From: Brevundimonas subvibrioides
GTDB lineage: Bacteria; Pseudomonadota; Alphaproteobacteria; Caulobacterales; Caulobacteraceae
Direction: 5' to 3'
DNA length: 64,000 nucleotides
Assembly: GCF_027271155.1 (NCBI RefSeq)
Contig: NZ_CP114542.1
Location: 558,001 to 622,000, forward strand
Shown: piece after piece, positions 26,163-35,439 of the stretch
Numbering within the stretch: position 1 is the first letter of the stretch
How the letters are laid out: the number at the start of each line of letters is the position of its first letter
Made by a program: the position numbers and the translations under genes
The notes under the pieces: model-generated
Told to the model about the DNA's origin: nothing
The model's database searches: none
What the model saw: the letters and a program-made list of their open reading frames with translations, nothing else

Positions 26163-28685
26163 CTAGAAGCGCAGCGAAGCCTCGATGCCGAAGGTGCGCG
26201 GCGCGTTGAAGTTGCCGTAGTCGCCCATGACATTGCCGATGTTGCCGTTGGTCAGGCTGGTGGTCGGCGCCGCAGGCAGGCTGTTCGAAGGATCGCGGCG
26301 GTACACGTACTGTTCGTTGAACAGGTTGCGACCCCACAGAGCGACCGTCAGGCCCTCGGTTTCACCGACCTGGATGTCGGCGAGGGCGATGCGGCCGTTG
26401 AAGATCAGCGATTCATCGGCCTTGGTGCCGAACTGGTCGAACGCCTGGGTGGCCTCCGCGTAGTTGCCGTCGAAGTGAAGACGCAGGTTCGCGGCACCGT
26501 TGAACACCGGCTTTTCGTAGTCGATCGAGGCGCTGCCGGCGTTGCGCGGCGTGAACACGATGTAGAACTGTTGATTGACCGGCGCGGCGCAGGTGGTCAC
26601 GGGCGGCGTGCCCGCGGTGACGCAGTTGGTGATCGGAACCAGCGGGATCTCCGTGTCCGTATAGGCATAGGAGGCGTTGAGCGTCAGACCGTCGATCGGG
26701 CGCAGGGTGAACTCTGCTTCCAGACCGCGAATGGTCGTGGTTCCGGGCGCGTTGATCGTGACCAGGTTGTTGAAGCTGCCGGTCGCGGTGAACTGGATCG
26801 ACGAAATGTCGACCTGGCTGTCCTCGCGGTCCATGGCGTAGGCCGCCACGTTCAGGCGGGCGCGGTGATCCAGGAAGTCGCCCTTGAAGCCGGCTTCGTA
26901 GGAAACCACGTCCTCGGGGCCGAAGGCCTGGTAGTTGGCCGTCCGCGAGCTGGCACCGCCCGAGCGATAGCCGGTGGCGTATTTGGCGTAGACGTGGACG
27001 TCTTCGCTCAGGTCATAGGCGACGGTCGCGGTGGGGTTGAAGCGCTCCCAGGTCTCGTCCAGCGGCTTGTAGCCATTGGCCGTCGCGGCTGCCGTGTTGG
27101 TGGCGTAGTTGATGTTGCGCGAGAACGTCAGCGCGCCTTCCTTGGTGTCCCGGGTAAAGCGTCCGCCGGCGGTCAGGTGCAGGGCGTCCGACACGTTCCA
27201 GGTGACCTGGCCGTAGGCGGCGTAGCTGGTCGATTCGACTTCCGAGGCGCGGTCGATCGAGCGGCAGCCGGGCTGCGAGCCGAAACCACCCGAGCCGATG
27301 CACGAGTCCAGAACGACGTAGGAGTAGCCCGAGGTCTGACCCGCCGTGGTGTAGCCGGTGATGGCCATGGAGTTCGGCGTCGCCGCATCGTCGTTGACGT
27401 TTTCCTTGAAGTAGAACAGGCCGGCCACGAAATCGAACGAACCGGCGCTGCCGACGGCCTGGAACTCCTGGCTGAACTGGGTCTGGTGCAGGTTGGCCAG
27501 GCTGTAGCGGCTGAAGTTACAACCCGTGCCCGTGCAGCCGGGCACGACGACAGGCGGACGGTGCGCACCGCCAGCGTTGTCCCACTGGGTCGCATCGACG
27601 CCACGGTAGGCCGTGATCGAACGCAGCTGGACTTCGTCGGTGATGTCGAAGCGCAGGGTGTTGGTATAGCCGAACGTCACATCCCTGCTGGGCTGCTGCG
27701 GCACACCGATATCCGCGATCTTCATGCGGCTGTTGCCGTTGACGATGACGCCTGGCAGCAGCGGACGGACGGTGCCCGTCAGCGTGGTGTAGGCCGTGCC
27801 CGGCAGAGAACAGGCGGGTTGCGAGGCCTGGGTGCCGGCGACGCAGCCGTTCGGATTGTAGTTGAGCAGCTGGCTGTAGAACGGCGTGTTCTCGTCGGTC
27901 GCGGTGTCATAGGCGAAGATGTTGGTCACCCGGTCGGTCGGGGTCCACCGCAGGGCGGCGCGGAGGCCCTGACGATTGAACTGACCCCATCCAGCCTGCC
28001 CGGCGAGCGGGTTTCTGGTGACCGCGTCCTGGTTCTGGACGATGCCGTCGATCTTGAAGGCCAGGTTGTTGTATTCCGGCAGGTCCAGATGGATTTCCTG
28101 GCTGTAGGAGCCGTAGTTGCCCACGCCGCCGCCGATGCGGCCCTCGAACTCGCCCGACGGTTCGCGCGTCACGATGTTCAGGGCGCCGCCCTCGGTGTTG
28201 CGGCCGAACAGGGTGCCCTGGGGTCCGCGCAGGACCTCGATCCGCTCGACGTCGAACAGGCCGGCGTTCAGGCCATGCTGGCGGGCCAGATAGACGCCAT
28301 CGATATAGATGCCGACGCCCTGTTCACGGGCGGGCTGGTTGGCGTCCAGCGGAACGATGCCGCGGATGCCGACGGTCAGCGCCGACTGGCGGGCTTCGAA
28401 GGTGGCGACGCGCAGCGAGGGGACGGCACCGTCAGCCAGGTCGTACAGGCTCTGGACGTGGCGCTGCTCCAGCGCCTCTGCATTGACGACGTTGATCGAG
28501 ATCGGCGTGTCCTGCAGGTTGGTTTCGCGGCGGGTCGCGGTCACGACGATATCGCCGAGCTGGGACGTGTCTTCCTGCGGCTGCTCGAGCGGCGCGGGGG
28601 CCGTCTGGGCCAGGGCCGGCGTGGAGATGGCGAGCGCGGCACAGCCGAGCAGCAGGCGGGTACGCGTCGTACGGAAGTCGATCAT
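26163..28685 (-). CDS. TonB-dependent outer-membrane receptor
   Basis: The 840-residue precursor has a signal peptide (LLLGCAALAISTPALA), a TonB-box-like DIVVTATRRE, a plug domain (about 45-170, ISINVVNAEALEQ, VERIEVLRGPQGTLFGRNTEGGALNIVTREP) and a 22-strand-type barrel ending GIEASLRF with a terminal aromatic. It takes up a large ligand such as a siderophore or glycan; cysteines in loops (GCVAGTQASQPACS, GCTGTGCN) are notable. ATG 28685 has GGGGGAT upstream. Nearby exported amidohydrolase and M1 peptidase might act on its ligand, but this is a guess. Confidence 0.93.
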   Translation of the reverse strand: MIDFRTTRTRLLLGCAALAISTPALAQTAPAPLEQPQEDTSQLGDIVVTATRRETNLQDTPISINVVNAEALEQRHVQSLYDLADGAVPSLRVATFEARQSALTVGIRGIVPLDANQPAREQGVGIYIDGVYLARQHGLNAGLFDVERIEVLRGPQGTLFGRNTEGGALNIVTREPSGEFEGRIGGGVGNYGSYSQEIHLDLPEYNNLAFKIDGIVQNQDAVTRNPLAGQAGWGQFNRQGLRAALRWTPTDRVTNIFAYDTATDENTPFYSQLLNYNPNGCVAGTQASQPACSLPGTAYTTLTGTVRPLLPGVIVNGNSRMKIADIGVPQQPSRDVTFGYTNTLRFDITDEVQLRSITAYRGVDATQWDNAGGAHRPPVVVPGCTGTGCNFSRYSLANLHQTQFSQEFQAVGSAGSFDFVAGLFYFKENVNDDAATPNSMAITGYTTAGQTSGYSYVVLDSCIGSGGFGSQPGCRSIDRASEVESTSYAAYGQVTWNVSDALHLTAGGRFTRDTKEGALTFSRNINYATNTAAATANGYKPLDETWERFNPTATVAYDLSEDVHVYAKYATGYRSGGASSRTANYQAFGPEDVVSYEAGFKGDFLDHRARLNVAAYAMDREDSQVDISSIQFTATGSFNNLVTINAPGTTTIRGLEAEFTLRPIDGLTLNASYAYTDTEIPLVPITNCVTAGTPPVTTCAAPVNQQFYIVFTPRNAGSASIDYEKPVFNGAANLRLHFDGNYAEATQAFDQFGTKADESLIFNGRIALADIQVGETEGLTVALWGRNLFNEQYVYRRDPSNSLPAAPTTSLTNGNIGNVMGDYGNFNAPRTFGIEASLRF

Positions 28686-28829
28686 TGGATCCCCCATGAA
28701 TGGTGGGGCGGTCCGTAGGACATCACGATTGCAGTGGCGCGACGGAACCAAGACGGTGCGCGTCACCGACCTGTTCCCCAACTGTCATACCGTCCACGGA
28801 CGAAAGTATTTGCAACTGACGCCCCGTCG

Positions 28830-30497
28830 TCAGGGTCGCTGGTAGACCACGCTTCCGTCAACGACCGTCAGGGTCGCGTGACCGTGCGGGATGTCCGCTT
28901 CCGGCACCGTCATGAGATCGATGTCGAAGGCGGTGAAGTCCGCGCGCTTGCCCACCTCGATCGTGCCGAGCTCGTTTTCCCGGAAACTGGCGTAGGCGGG
29001 CCACAGGGTGAACATCTTCAGCGCCGTGGCGCGATCCACCGCCTCGGCCGGCCGCCAGTCCGGGCCCTGCACGCCGTCCAGATCGCGCCGGGCGACGGCG
29101 GCGTAGAATTCGATCAGCGGATCGCCCCGCTCGACCGGCGCGTCCGAACCGCCGACGACGATGACGCCCAGATCGACCAGACTGTGCCAGGCATAGGCCC
29201 CGTCCAGCCGGGCGTCGCCCAGCCGCGCAGGGGCGAAATGGAAGTCTCCGATTGCGTGGCTGGGCTGCATCGAGGCGATGATCGGCAGATCCCTGAACCA
29301 GTGATAGTCGGAGGGCCGGACGATCTGTGCGTGCTCGATCCGCAGCCGCACGTCGGCGCCGTTCGGACGCTCGGCGGCCGGTACGGCCTCCAGCGCGGTC
29401 GCATACCATTCCGCCACCGAGGCATTGCCGCGATCACCGATGGCGTGGGTCGCGAGCTGGATGCCGGAGCGCAGCGCCTGTTCATAAAGCGGTACGATCT
29501 GGTCCGTCGTGATCTGCATCAGGCCCGTCGTCTCCGGTGCGTCCGAATAGGGGGCGAACAGGGCGGCCCCGCGCGACCCCAGCGCCCCGTCGGCATAATA
29601 CTTGACCGCCCGGGTGATGATCCGGCCGTCCGGCGTCTGGCGCGGGCCAGAGGCGAACAGGGCCTGGGCCCCGTCGGGCGTGACGCTGTTGTAGATCCGC
29701 AAGGGGGCCTCGCCCGCCTCGGCCATGGCTTCCAGCAGGGGGATGTCGCGCCAGGGGGCGCTCATGAAATGCACGCCGGTCCAGCCATAGGCGGCCTCGA
29801 CGCGGAATCCGGCGCGATAGGCCCGGCGCGTCTGCTCCGGATCGGCCTGGGGCATCAGCGGGGCCAGCAGCTGCTCGGCCGCATCGACAAACAGGCCGGT
29901 CGGCTTGCCATCCGGACCTTTCAGAATCTCGCCGCCAAAGGGCGCCGCGGTCCGGGCCGTGATGCCCAGCCGCTCCAGGGCGGGGGTGGAGGCGACCGAG
30001 GCATGACCGTCGGCCCTCTGCAGCAGGACGATGCGGCCGGGGGCGGCCGCATCGAGATCGGCGGCGGTCAGGAAGCGGGCTCCGTTGGCGCTTTCGGGCC
30101 AGCGTGTCTCGATCCAGCCGCGCCCGACGATGACGCCCTCCGGATGGGCTTCCGCCCAGGCCGTCAGGCGCGCCATGGCGTCCACGACCGAGGTGGAGCC
30201 TTCCAGATTCAGAGTCAGCTCGCGCCAGCCGATGCCGTCCAGATGGGCGTGGCCGTCGGTGAAGCCGGGGAACAGGGTCGCGCCCTTCAGGTCGATGACC
30301 GGCAGGCCGTCGGTCGAGGGCGCGCCGGCCGCCGGTCCGGCATAGACGATGCGGCCGGCCCGCGCGATGACGACCTCCGCCGTGGGCGAGGCCTCCACGC
30401 CGGTGTGGATCGTGCCGCCCCGGATGACCAGATCCTGGGCGCTGGCCGGCAGGGCGAGGGCGGCGAAGGCGGCGGCGGTCAGGATCGGTCGAAGCAT
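28830..30497 (-). CDS. Exported amidohydrolase, YtcJ-like (Amidohydro_3)
   Basis: The 555 residues start with a signal peptide (MLRPILTAAAFAALALPASA). The metal-dependent hydrolase motifs are GFTDGHAHLDG (HxH), QLATHAIGDRGN, RIEHAQIVRPSD and GSDAPVERGDP (catalytic Asp). Members hydrolyse amides or cyclic amides, but the substrate is unknown. It sits after a TonB-dependent receptor in the same direction. The frame upstream of 30497 is not protein-like. Confidence 0.9.
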   Translation of the reverse strand: MLRPILTAAAFAALALPASAQDLVIRGGTIHTGVEASPTAEVVIARAGRIVYAGPAAGAPSTDGLPVIDLKGATLFPGFTDGHAHLDGIGWRELTLNLEGSTSVVDAMARLTAWAEAHPEGVIVGRGWIETRWPESANGARFLTAADLDAAAPGRIVLLQRADGHASVASTPALERLGITARTAAPFGGEILKGPDGKPTGLFVDAAEQLLAPLMPQADPEQTRRAYRAGFRVEAAYGWTGVHFMSAPWRDIPLLEAMAEAGEAPLRIYNSVTPDGAQALFASGPRQTPDGRIITRAVKYYADGALGSRGAALFAPYSDAPETTGLMQITTDQIVPLYEQALRSGIQLATHAIGDRGNASVAEWYATALEAVPAAERPNGADVRLRIEHAQIVRPSDYHWFRDLPIIASMQPSHAIGDFHFAPARLGDARLDGAYAWHSLVDLGVIVVGGSDAPVERGDPLIEFYAAVARRDLDGVQGPDWRPAEAVDRATALKMFTLWPAYASFRENELGTIEVGKRADFTAFDIDLMTVPEADIPHGHATLTVVDGSVVYQRP

Positions 30498-30558
30498 GGG
30501 GCACCGGATGCGGGTGGAATGATATTCTGCCTCCCCGTTATGGGGCGGCAGACAGCAC

Positions 30559-32529
30559 TCAGCCAGCCGGAACGCCGACCACATCATCCACCGATCCGGT
30601 CGTGACCGGGTGATAGCCCGGCCGGGCCTCGGCATAGATGCGGGTGGCGATGGGGCGGCCCCAGTCGCCTTCGGCCCACAGGGCGGTGAACAGGGGCAGG
30701 ACGAATTTGCGGCGTCCCTGCGAGGTCAGGAACCGCTCCAGAGTGGGGACGGCGGGCTGATAGCGGTGGGCTACCGCAATCTGAAGCCAGCTGAACAGCA
30801 CCTCGGCATTGCCCTCGCTGCGCAGGTTCAGGGTCGATTCCATGGCGGCCAGCTGGGCGGGGGTCAGCCAGTCCCGACCGGCGGCCAGGCCCTCCGGCCG
30901 CCAGTTCAGGAAATGCTGGCGCTCCTGCGTCGACCACCTGGCCCACGGGATGGCCGAGGCCGGACCCTTGTCGGCGAAGAAGGCCTTGGCCGCGCCATCC
31001 ACGGCCGTAAGGGCGGTCGAGACCGGGGCCTGGGCATTCGACGGCAGGCCGGGCTGATAGACCCAGGCGTCCAGCTGCAGCTGCTGTTCCAGACCGGCGT
31101 CTCCCTTGACCAGATTGGCGCGGATGTCGGCGAGGAATCCCGCCGCGGTCATCGGCTGGAAGGCGTGACGTTCGAAATAGCCCTTCAGCCAGGCGTCGAA
31201 GGTCTCGCGGCCCACGATACGCTCGATGGTGCGCAGGAAGGCGGCTCCCTTCTCGTAGGGAATGTCATTGAGCCCGGCGTCCGGATCGCGGCCGGTCAGA
31301 TCGACGTGCAGCCGGGTGTCGGCGGCGGGCATCTCCGCCAGCGCCGCCTGCAGGTCCGCCCAGCCCAGCACCTGAAGCATCAGGGCGCGGTCGCGGCCGT
31401 AGATCGCCTCCATGATGCGGTTCTCGAAATAGGTGGTCGTGCCCTCGTTCAGCCAGATGTCGGCCCAGGTGGCATTGGTCACCAGATTGCCCGACCAGCT
31501 GTGCGCCAGCTCGTGCGCCACCAGGCTGACCAGAGACTTGTCGCCGGCCACGACGGTGGGGGTGGCGAAGGTCAGGCGCGGGTTCTCCATCCCGCCGAAG
31601 GGGAAGGAGGGCGGCAGGATCAGCAGGTCGTAGCGACCCCAGCGATAGGGGCCGTACAGGGCCTCGGCCGCATCGACGAACTGGCCCATCTCGGCGAACT
31701 CGGCCCTGGCGGCGTCCAGACGGCCAGGCTCGGTCCAGACCCCGACGCGGTCGCCTTCGCCGGCGAAGCCCAGGTCCCCGACCGCCAGGGCGATCAGATA
31801 GGGCGGGACCGGATTGGTCATGCGGAAGCGCCAGCTGTGCGACCCCGCCGGTGCGCCGTCGCCCGCCTTCTCGCCCTCGGGGGTCAGCAATTCGGCCGAC
31901 ATCACCGCCTTCAGCGCCTCGGGCACGGTGATGCGGGCGGACCAGGTCTGGCGGATGCCGGGGCTGTCCTGGGTCGGCACCCAGGTGCGGGTCAGGATCG
32001 CCTGGCCCTGCGAAAACAGGAAGGGTTGTTGCCCGCCCGCCGTCTGGGCCGGGGTCAGCCATTGCAGGGCGGCCGCGTCGGGGCGGGTGGTATAGCCGAC
32101 GACGATCTTCTGGACCTTGCCGTCCTCGAAGGCGGGCACGGTGACGGTCAGGGACTGGCCCAGGATGGGGTCTTCGGCCCCGATCGTGAACTGCAGCGGC
32201 GTGCCCTTGTCGTCCGCGACCGAGCGGATCTCCAGGTTGCGGATGTCGAGGATGACCTGGGTCGCGCCCGTCTGGCCGGTGACGTCCAGGGTGGCCGTGC
32301 CGCTCAGCGTCTTCGTCTCGAAGTCGGCGGTCAGGTCCAGGGCGACATGCTTGACCCGCGCGATCCGGGGCTGGGCATAGGAATGGATGTCTTGCTCATA
32401 GGTCACGGGCGCGGTCGCTGTGGCGGGCAGGGGCGGCATGTCCGACTTCGGGTCGTTTCCGGCGCAGGCGGAAAGGGCGGTGGCGACGGCGAGCATGGAA
32501 ACCATGCCGATCAGGCGGGCGCGGGACAT
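30559..32529 (-). CDS. M1-family metallopeptidase, lipoprotein
   Basis: The 656-residue enzyme is related to aminopeptidase N/leukotriene A4 hydrolase. The exopeptidase motif is PFGGMENPRL and the zinc motif HELAHSW with its third ligand Glu in WLNEG. The final domain (about 500-650) is an ARM-like helical repeat. The lipoprotein signal MSRARLIGMVSMLAVATALSAC places it in the envelope. It follows the efflux transporter and may belong to a minus-strand unit with the amidohydrolase, 61 bases downstream. Confidence 0.92.
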   Translation of the reverse strand: MSRARLIGMVSMLAVATALSACAGNDPKSDMPPLPATATAPVTYEQDIHSYAQPRIARVKHVALDLTADFETKTLSGTATLDVTGQTGATQVILDIRNLEIRSVADDKGTPLQFTIGAEDPILGQSLTVTVPAFEDGKVQKIVVGYTTRPDAAALQWLTPAQTAGGQQPFLFSQGQAILTRTWVPTQDSPGIRQTWSARITVPEALKAVMSAELLTPEGEKAGDGAPAGSHSWRFRMTNPVPPYLIALAVGDLGFAGEGDRVGVWTEPGRLDAARAEFAEMGQFVDAAEALYGPYRWGRYDLLILPPSFPFGGMENPRLTFATPTVVAGDKSLVSLVAHELAHSWSGNLVTNATWADIWLNEGTTTYFENRIMEAIYGRDRALMLQVLGWADLQAALAEMPAADTRLHVDLTGRDPDAGLNDIPYEKGAAFLRTIERIVGRETFDAWLKGYFERHAFQPMTAAGFLADIRANLVKGDAGLEQQLQLDAWVYQPGLPSNAQAPVSTALTAVDGAAKAFFADKGPASAIPWARWSTQERQHFLNWRPEGLAAGRDWLTPAQLAAMESTLNLRSEGNAEVLFSWLQIAVAHRYQPAVPTLERFLTSQGRRKFVLPLFTALWAEGDWGRPIATRIYAEARPGYHPVTTGSVDDVVGVPAG

Positions 32530-32583
32530 CAGGCGAACTCCGGGACTTGGGGTGGCGAAGGGAGCCCCCAAAGCCGGGAAAGA

Positions 32584-33834
32584 TCAAGAGGCTGCGGGGA
32601 CCGGCACCGGGTTGCGTGCGACGAACAGTCGGCCCCGCTCGGCATAGAGCACGCACAGCAGGGCGGCGATCCCGCAGGTCGTGATGCCGACCGTCATCGG
32701 CACGACGCTGCCGTCGAACTGCTGACCGATCAGGAACCCCGTCAGGGAGCCGATGATGGTCGAGATGAAGCCCTGGGCCGAGGAGGCGGTGCCCGCGATA
32801 TGGCCCATCGCTTCCATGGCCATCGCCCCGAAGTTTCCCGCCAGCAGCCCGAAGCAGAACATGGTGCAGGCCTGCAGGATGCCGAAGGTCCAGATCGTCT
32901 CGTGGCCGCTCAGCGTCACCGCCATGTGGAGGGCGCCGAAGGTGATGAAGCCCAGCAGCGCCGTATGGCCGATCATGCGCGACCCCAGCCGCTCGACCAG
33001 TTTCGCATTGACGAGGGAGGCGATGGCGATGCCGCCGGCGATACAGGCGAAGACGGTGGTGAACAGGCCCGGCGCGTGGAAGACGTCGAAGAAGATCTGC
33101 TGGGACGAGTTGATGAAGCCGAACAGCGCCCCGGTGATCGCCGTCATGGCCAGGGTGTAGCCGATGGAGATGCGATTGGTCAGCGCCTCCCGGAACGCGC
33201 CCGCAATGCGCGCTGCCTCGATCGGCTGGCGATCGGCGGGGTGCAGGGTCTCGGGCAGGCGCAGACCCGTCCACAGCATCAGGGCGATGCCGGCGAAGGC
33301 GAGGACGCCGAAGATCGCCTCCCACGGCGCGACCAGCAGGATCGCCTGACCCAGCGACGGCGCGATGATCGGCACGCCCAGGAAGACGAGCAGGCTCAGG
33401 CTCATGACCCGCGCCATGGTCCGGCCGGAATAGCGATCCCGCACGATGGAGACGGCCAGCACCCGCGTCGCGGCCGACCCCAGACCCTGACCGATGCGGG
33501 CCAGGATCAGGGTCTCGAAGGTCGGGGCCAGCATGGCCACCACGCTGAACAGGACGTAGATGCCCACGCCCACCATGATGATCGGCTTGCGGCCATAGCG
33601 GTCGGCCAGGGGTCCGTAGACGATCTGCAGGGCACCGAAGCCGAGCAGATAGGCGGTGATGACCCACTGGCGGGTGTTGGCATCGGCGACGCCGAGCGCA
33701 TCGCCGATCTGGGGCAAGGCGGGCAGCATGGAATCGATCGCCAGCGCGTTGAGCGCCATCATCAGGGCGATCATGCAGACGAACTCGGGAAAACCCGGCC
33801 CCTTCGCGGGCGATACGGCATCAGGCTGGGTCAT
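32584..33834 (-). CDS. MFS drug efflux transporter, Bcr/CflA family
   Basis: The 416 residues contain 12 predicted helices. Family marks are DSMLPALPQIGDALG in helix 1, the loop motif YGPLADRYGRKP (motif A) and RIGQGLGSAATRVLAVSIVRD with the Bcr-type RD. It exports drugs or metabolites by proton antiport. ATG 33834 is used; upstream codons lack a ribosome site. A perfect 7-2-7 palindrome at 33888-33903 may be its operator. Confidence 0.91.
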   Translation of the reverse strand: MTQPDAVSPAKGPGFPEFVCMIALMMALNALAIDSMLPALPQIGDALGVADANTRQWVITAYLLGFGALQIVYGPLADRYGRKPIIMVGVGIYVLFSVVAMLAPTFETLILARIGQGLGSAATRVLAVSIVRDRYSGRTMARVMSLSLLVFLGVPIIAPSLGQAILLVAPWEAIFGVLAFAGIALMLWTGLRLPETLHPADRQPIEAARIAGAFREALTNRISIGYTLAMTAITGALFGFINSSQQIFFDVFHAPGLFTTVFACIAGGIAIASLVNAKLVERLGSRMIGHTALLGFITFGALHMAVTLSGHETIWTFGILQACTMFCFGLLAGNFGAMAMEAMGHIAGTASSAQGFISTIIGSLTGFLIGQQFDGSVVPMTVGITTCGIAALLCVLYAERGRLFVARNPVPVPAAS

Positions 33835-33887
33835 CGGCCACCAGATGCGGCCGGGATGAGACCGTCGCAACCCTCGACGCGCTCACT

Positions 33888-33903
33888 TTTCGCAACTGCG
33901 AAA
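33888..33903. promoter_or_regulatory. 7-2-7 palindrome upstream of efflux gene
   Basis: TTTCGCA-AC-TGCGAAA is a perfect inverted repeat. It sits 54 bases before the start of the Bcr/CflA gene and after the end of the next gene upstream. The size and symmetry fit a dimeric repressor operator; the repressor is not in the window. Confidence 0.5.
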
Positions 33904-33917
33904 TGATGCCCCGGGTA

Positions 33918-34229
33918 TCAGGGGGTGAACTGGATCGTGCGGGCGAACTGCAGGTCGCGGGGGCCGGGGGCCACTTCGCTGCCGTTCATCAGGGCGACGG
34001 CCGCCGCCCCGAACCCGAGACCGGGATGGGTCTCGCCCAGCACCATACAGCCATCGACCCGGCCGTTGGTGTGGGCCGTGCATTCGACCGTCACGGCGAC
34101 ACCCTCCAGCACCGGCGCGGGCTCGACCACCCTCGACACCGGCTGGACGCGCGGATGGATCAGGGCGTCGCCGGGTCTGGCGACGCCGGGGTTGGCGGAC
34201 AAGGTAAGGGCGATGACGAGGGCGATCAT
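33918..34229 (-). CDS. Small secreted protein with TonB C-terminal-like domain
   Basis: The 103-residue protein has a short N-terminal signal-like stretch (MIALVIALTLSANPGVA), then a region resembling a TonB C-terminal domain: VTVECTAHTNGRVDGCMVLGETHPGLGFGAAAVALM and a final FARTIQFTP strand. The two cysteines might be disulfide bonded. Caulobacterales encode several such short TonB-C-like proteins; a role in energy transduction is unproven. Confidence 0.72.
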   Translation of the reverse strand: MIALVIALTLSANPGVARPGDALIHPRVQPVSRVVEPAPVLEGVAVTVECTAHTNGRVDGCMVLGETHPGLGFGAAAVALMNGSEVAPGPRDLQFARTIQFTP

Positions 34230-34312
34230 GGGACGAACCTTTTCACTGGCTCATCAATGTTTCGGAAAGGACTGCGTTCCCCGACCCGCGTCGTCGTCGC
34301 CGTTCGATCGCG

Positions 34313-34397
34313 TGGTGCCCCCGGTCGGACTCGAACCGACACTCCTCTCGGAACCGGATTTTGAGTCCGGCGCGTCTACCAATTCCACCACAGGGGC
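34313..34397 (-). tRNA. tRNA-Leu (anticodon CAA)
   Basis: The 85-base minus-strand cloverleaf has acceptor GCCCC(TG)/(CG)GGGGC, the anticodon arm CCGGA-CTCAAAA-TCCGG (anticodon CAA), a long class II variable arm (TTCCGAGAGGAGTGT), T loop GGTTCGAGTCC and an encoded CCA. It decodes UUG. Confidence 0.95.
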
Positions 34398-34500
34398 CTG
34401 AGCCACATTCCATAAAGGGCGGCAGCGCGCTGCGCTACGTGGACGGCGAAATTTTGTGCCGCCCTTGCGTTCCAGCGTGGTGTAACGCATCTGGCCGTGC

Positions 34501-35439
34501 ATGAGTGATACGCTTCCCGACCTGGCCATCGTCTATGAGCATCCGGAGTGGTTCGAGCCGCTGTTCGCGGCGCTGGATCGCCACGGCGTGACCTATGTGA
34601 AGGTGCCGCTGGCGGGCCACACCTTTGATCCGGCCGCCAGCCCCGCGCCCGCGACCGTGGTGTTCAGCCGTGTGGCGATGTCGTCTTTCCTGCGCGATCC
34701 GGAGCACCCGATCTTCTATGCCCAGAGCCTGTTCGAGCATTGGCAGGGGCAGGGGACGCGGGTGGTCAATGCCTCGGCGCTGAACATCGACACCTCCAAG
34801 GCGCGGCAGATGTCGCTGATCGCGCGGCTGGGTCTGAAGGGTCCGGCGACGCGGGTGGCCCACCGTCAGGCGGACATTCCGGCGGCCGCCGAGGGGCTGC
34901 GGTTCCCGGTGCTGGTCAAGGCCGACATCGGCGGGGCCGGGGCGGGGATCACCCGCTACGAGACGCCGGAGACACTCGCCGAGGCCGCGGGCGAGGCATG
35001 GTGTCCGGCGGGCGTCAACGGCCTCTCCCTGATCCAGGAATATGCGCCGCGCCGGGATGGCAGGATCACCCGCGTCGAGACGTTGAACGGCAGATACCTC
35101 TATGCCATCGACATCGAGAGCCCCGGCGACGCCTTCGACCTGTGCCCGGCCGACGCCTGTCTGGTAAGGCCCGGTGCCCCGACCCTGACGATGACGAAGA
35201 CCACTCCGCCGGACGAGATCATCGCGGCGGTCGAGCGACTGGCCGTCGCGGCCGGGCTGGAGGTCGGGGGCATCGAATATCTGATCGACGACCGCGACGG
35301 CAGCGTCCGCATTTACGACATCAACGGGCTGTCGAATTTTGTGGCCAAACCGGTCGAGGTTCTGGGCTTCGACCCGCACGACGATCTGGTCGACTGGCTC
35401 AAGGGTATCGTGGCCGAGGAGAAGGGCAGGCGGGCATGA
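34501..35439 (+). CDS. ATP-grasp (RimK-like) ligase
   Basis: The 312 residues resemble RimK/glutathione-synthase ligases that join a carboxylate to an amine using ATP. The N-terminal part (1-100) is a preATP-grasp domain; FPVLVKADIGGAGAGI is the ATP-binding Lys strand and glycine-rich loop, YLYAIDIES follows, and IEYLIDDRDGSVRIYDINGLSNF has the Mg-binding Asp/Asn. The substrate is unknown. It overlaps the flavin monooxygenase gene by four bases (ATGA), so the pair probably acts in one pathway. No clear ribosome site precedes ATG 34501. Confidence 0.85.
   Translation: MSDTLPDLAIVYEHPEWFEPLFAALDRHGVTYVKVPLAGHTFDPAASPAPATVVFSRVAMSSFLRDPEHPIFYAQSLFEHWQGQGTRVVNASALNIDTSKARQMSLIARLGLKGPATRVAHRQADIPAAAEGLRFPVLVKADIGGAGAGITRYETPETLAEAAGEAWCPAGVNGLSLIQEYAPRRDGRITRVETLNGRYLYAIDIESPGDAFDLCPADACLVRPGAPTLTMTKTTPPDEIIAAVERLAVAAGLEVGGIEYLIDDRDGSVRIYDINGLSNFVAKPVEVLGFDPHDDLVDWLKGIVAEEKGRRA

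Noticed and set aside
25948-26166. 72-codon frame beginning in the tRNA-Gly region
   Set aside because: It translates the tRNA gene; the sequence resembles common tRNA-derived artefacts.
26475-28718. 747-codon antisense frame over the TonB-dependent receptor
   Set aside because: Shadow of receptor codons; no domain and no ribosome site.
28734-30605. 623-codon frame over the amidohydrolase
   Set aside because: Shadow; the minus-strand gene has clear metal-binding motifs.
30610-33906. 1,098-codon frame over the M1 peptidase and efflux genes
   Set aside because: Gly/Arg/Gln-rich antisense shadow spanning two real genes, with no known domain.
33903-34401. Frames ending in VPPVGLEPTLLS-type text
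   Set aside because: This is the usual readout of a tRNA-Leu gene in the wrong frame.
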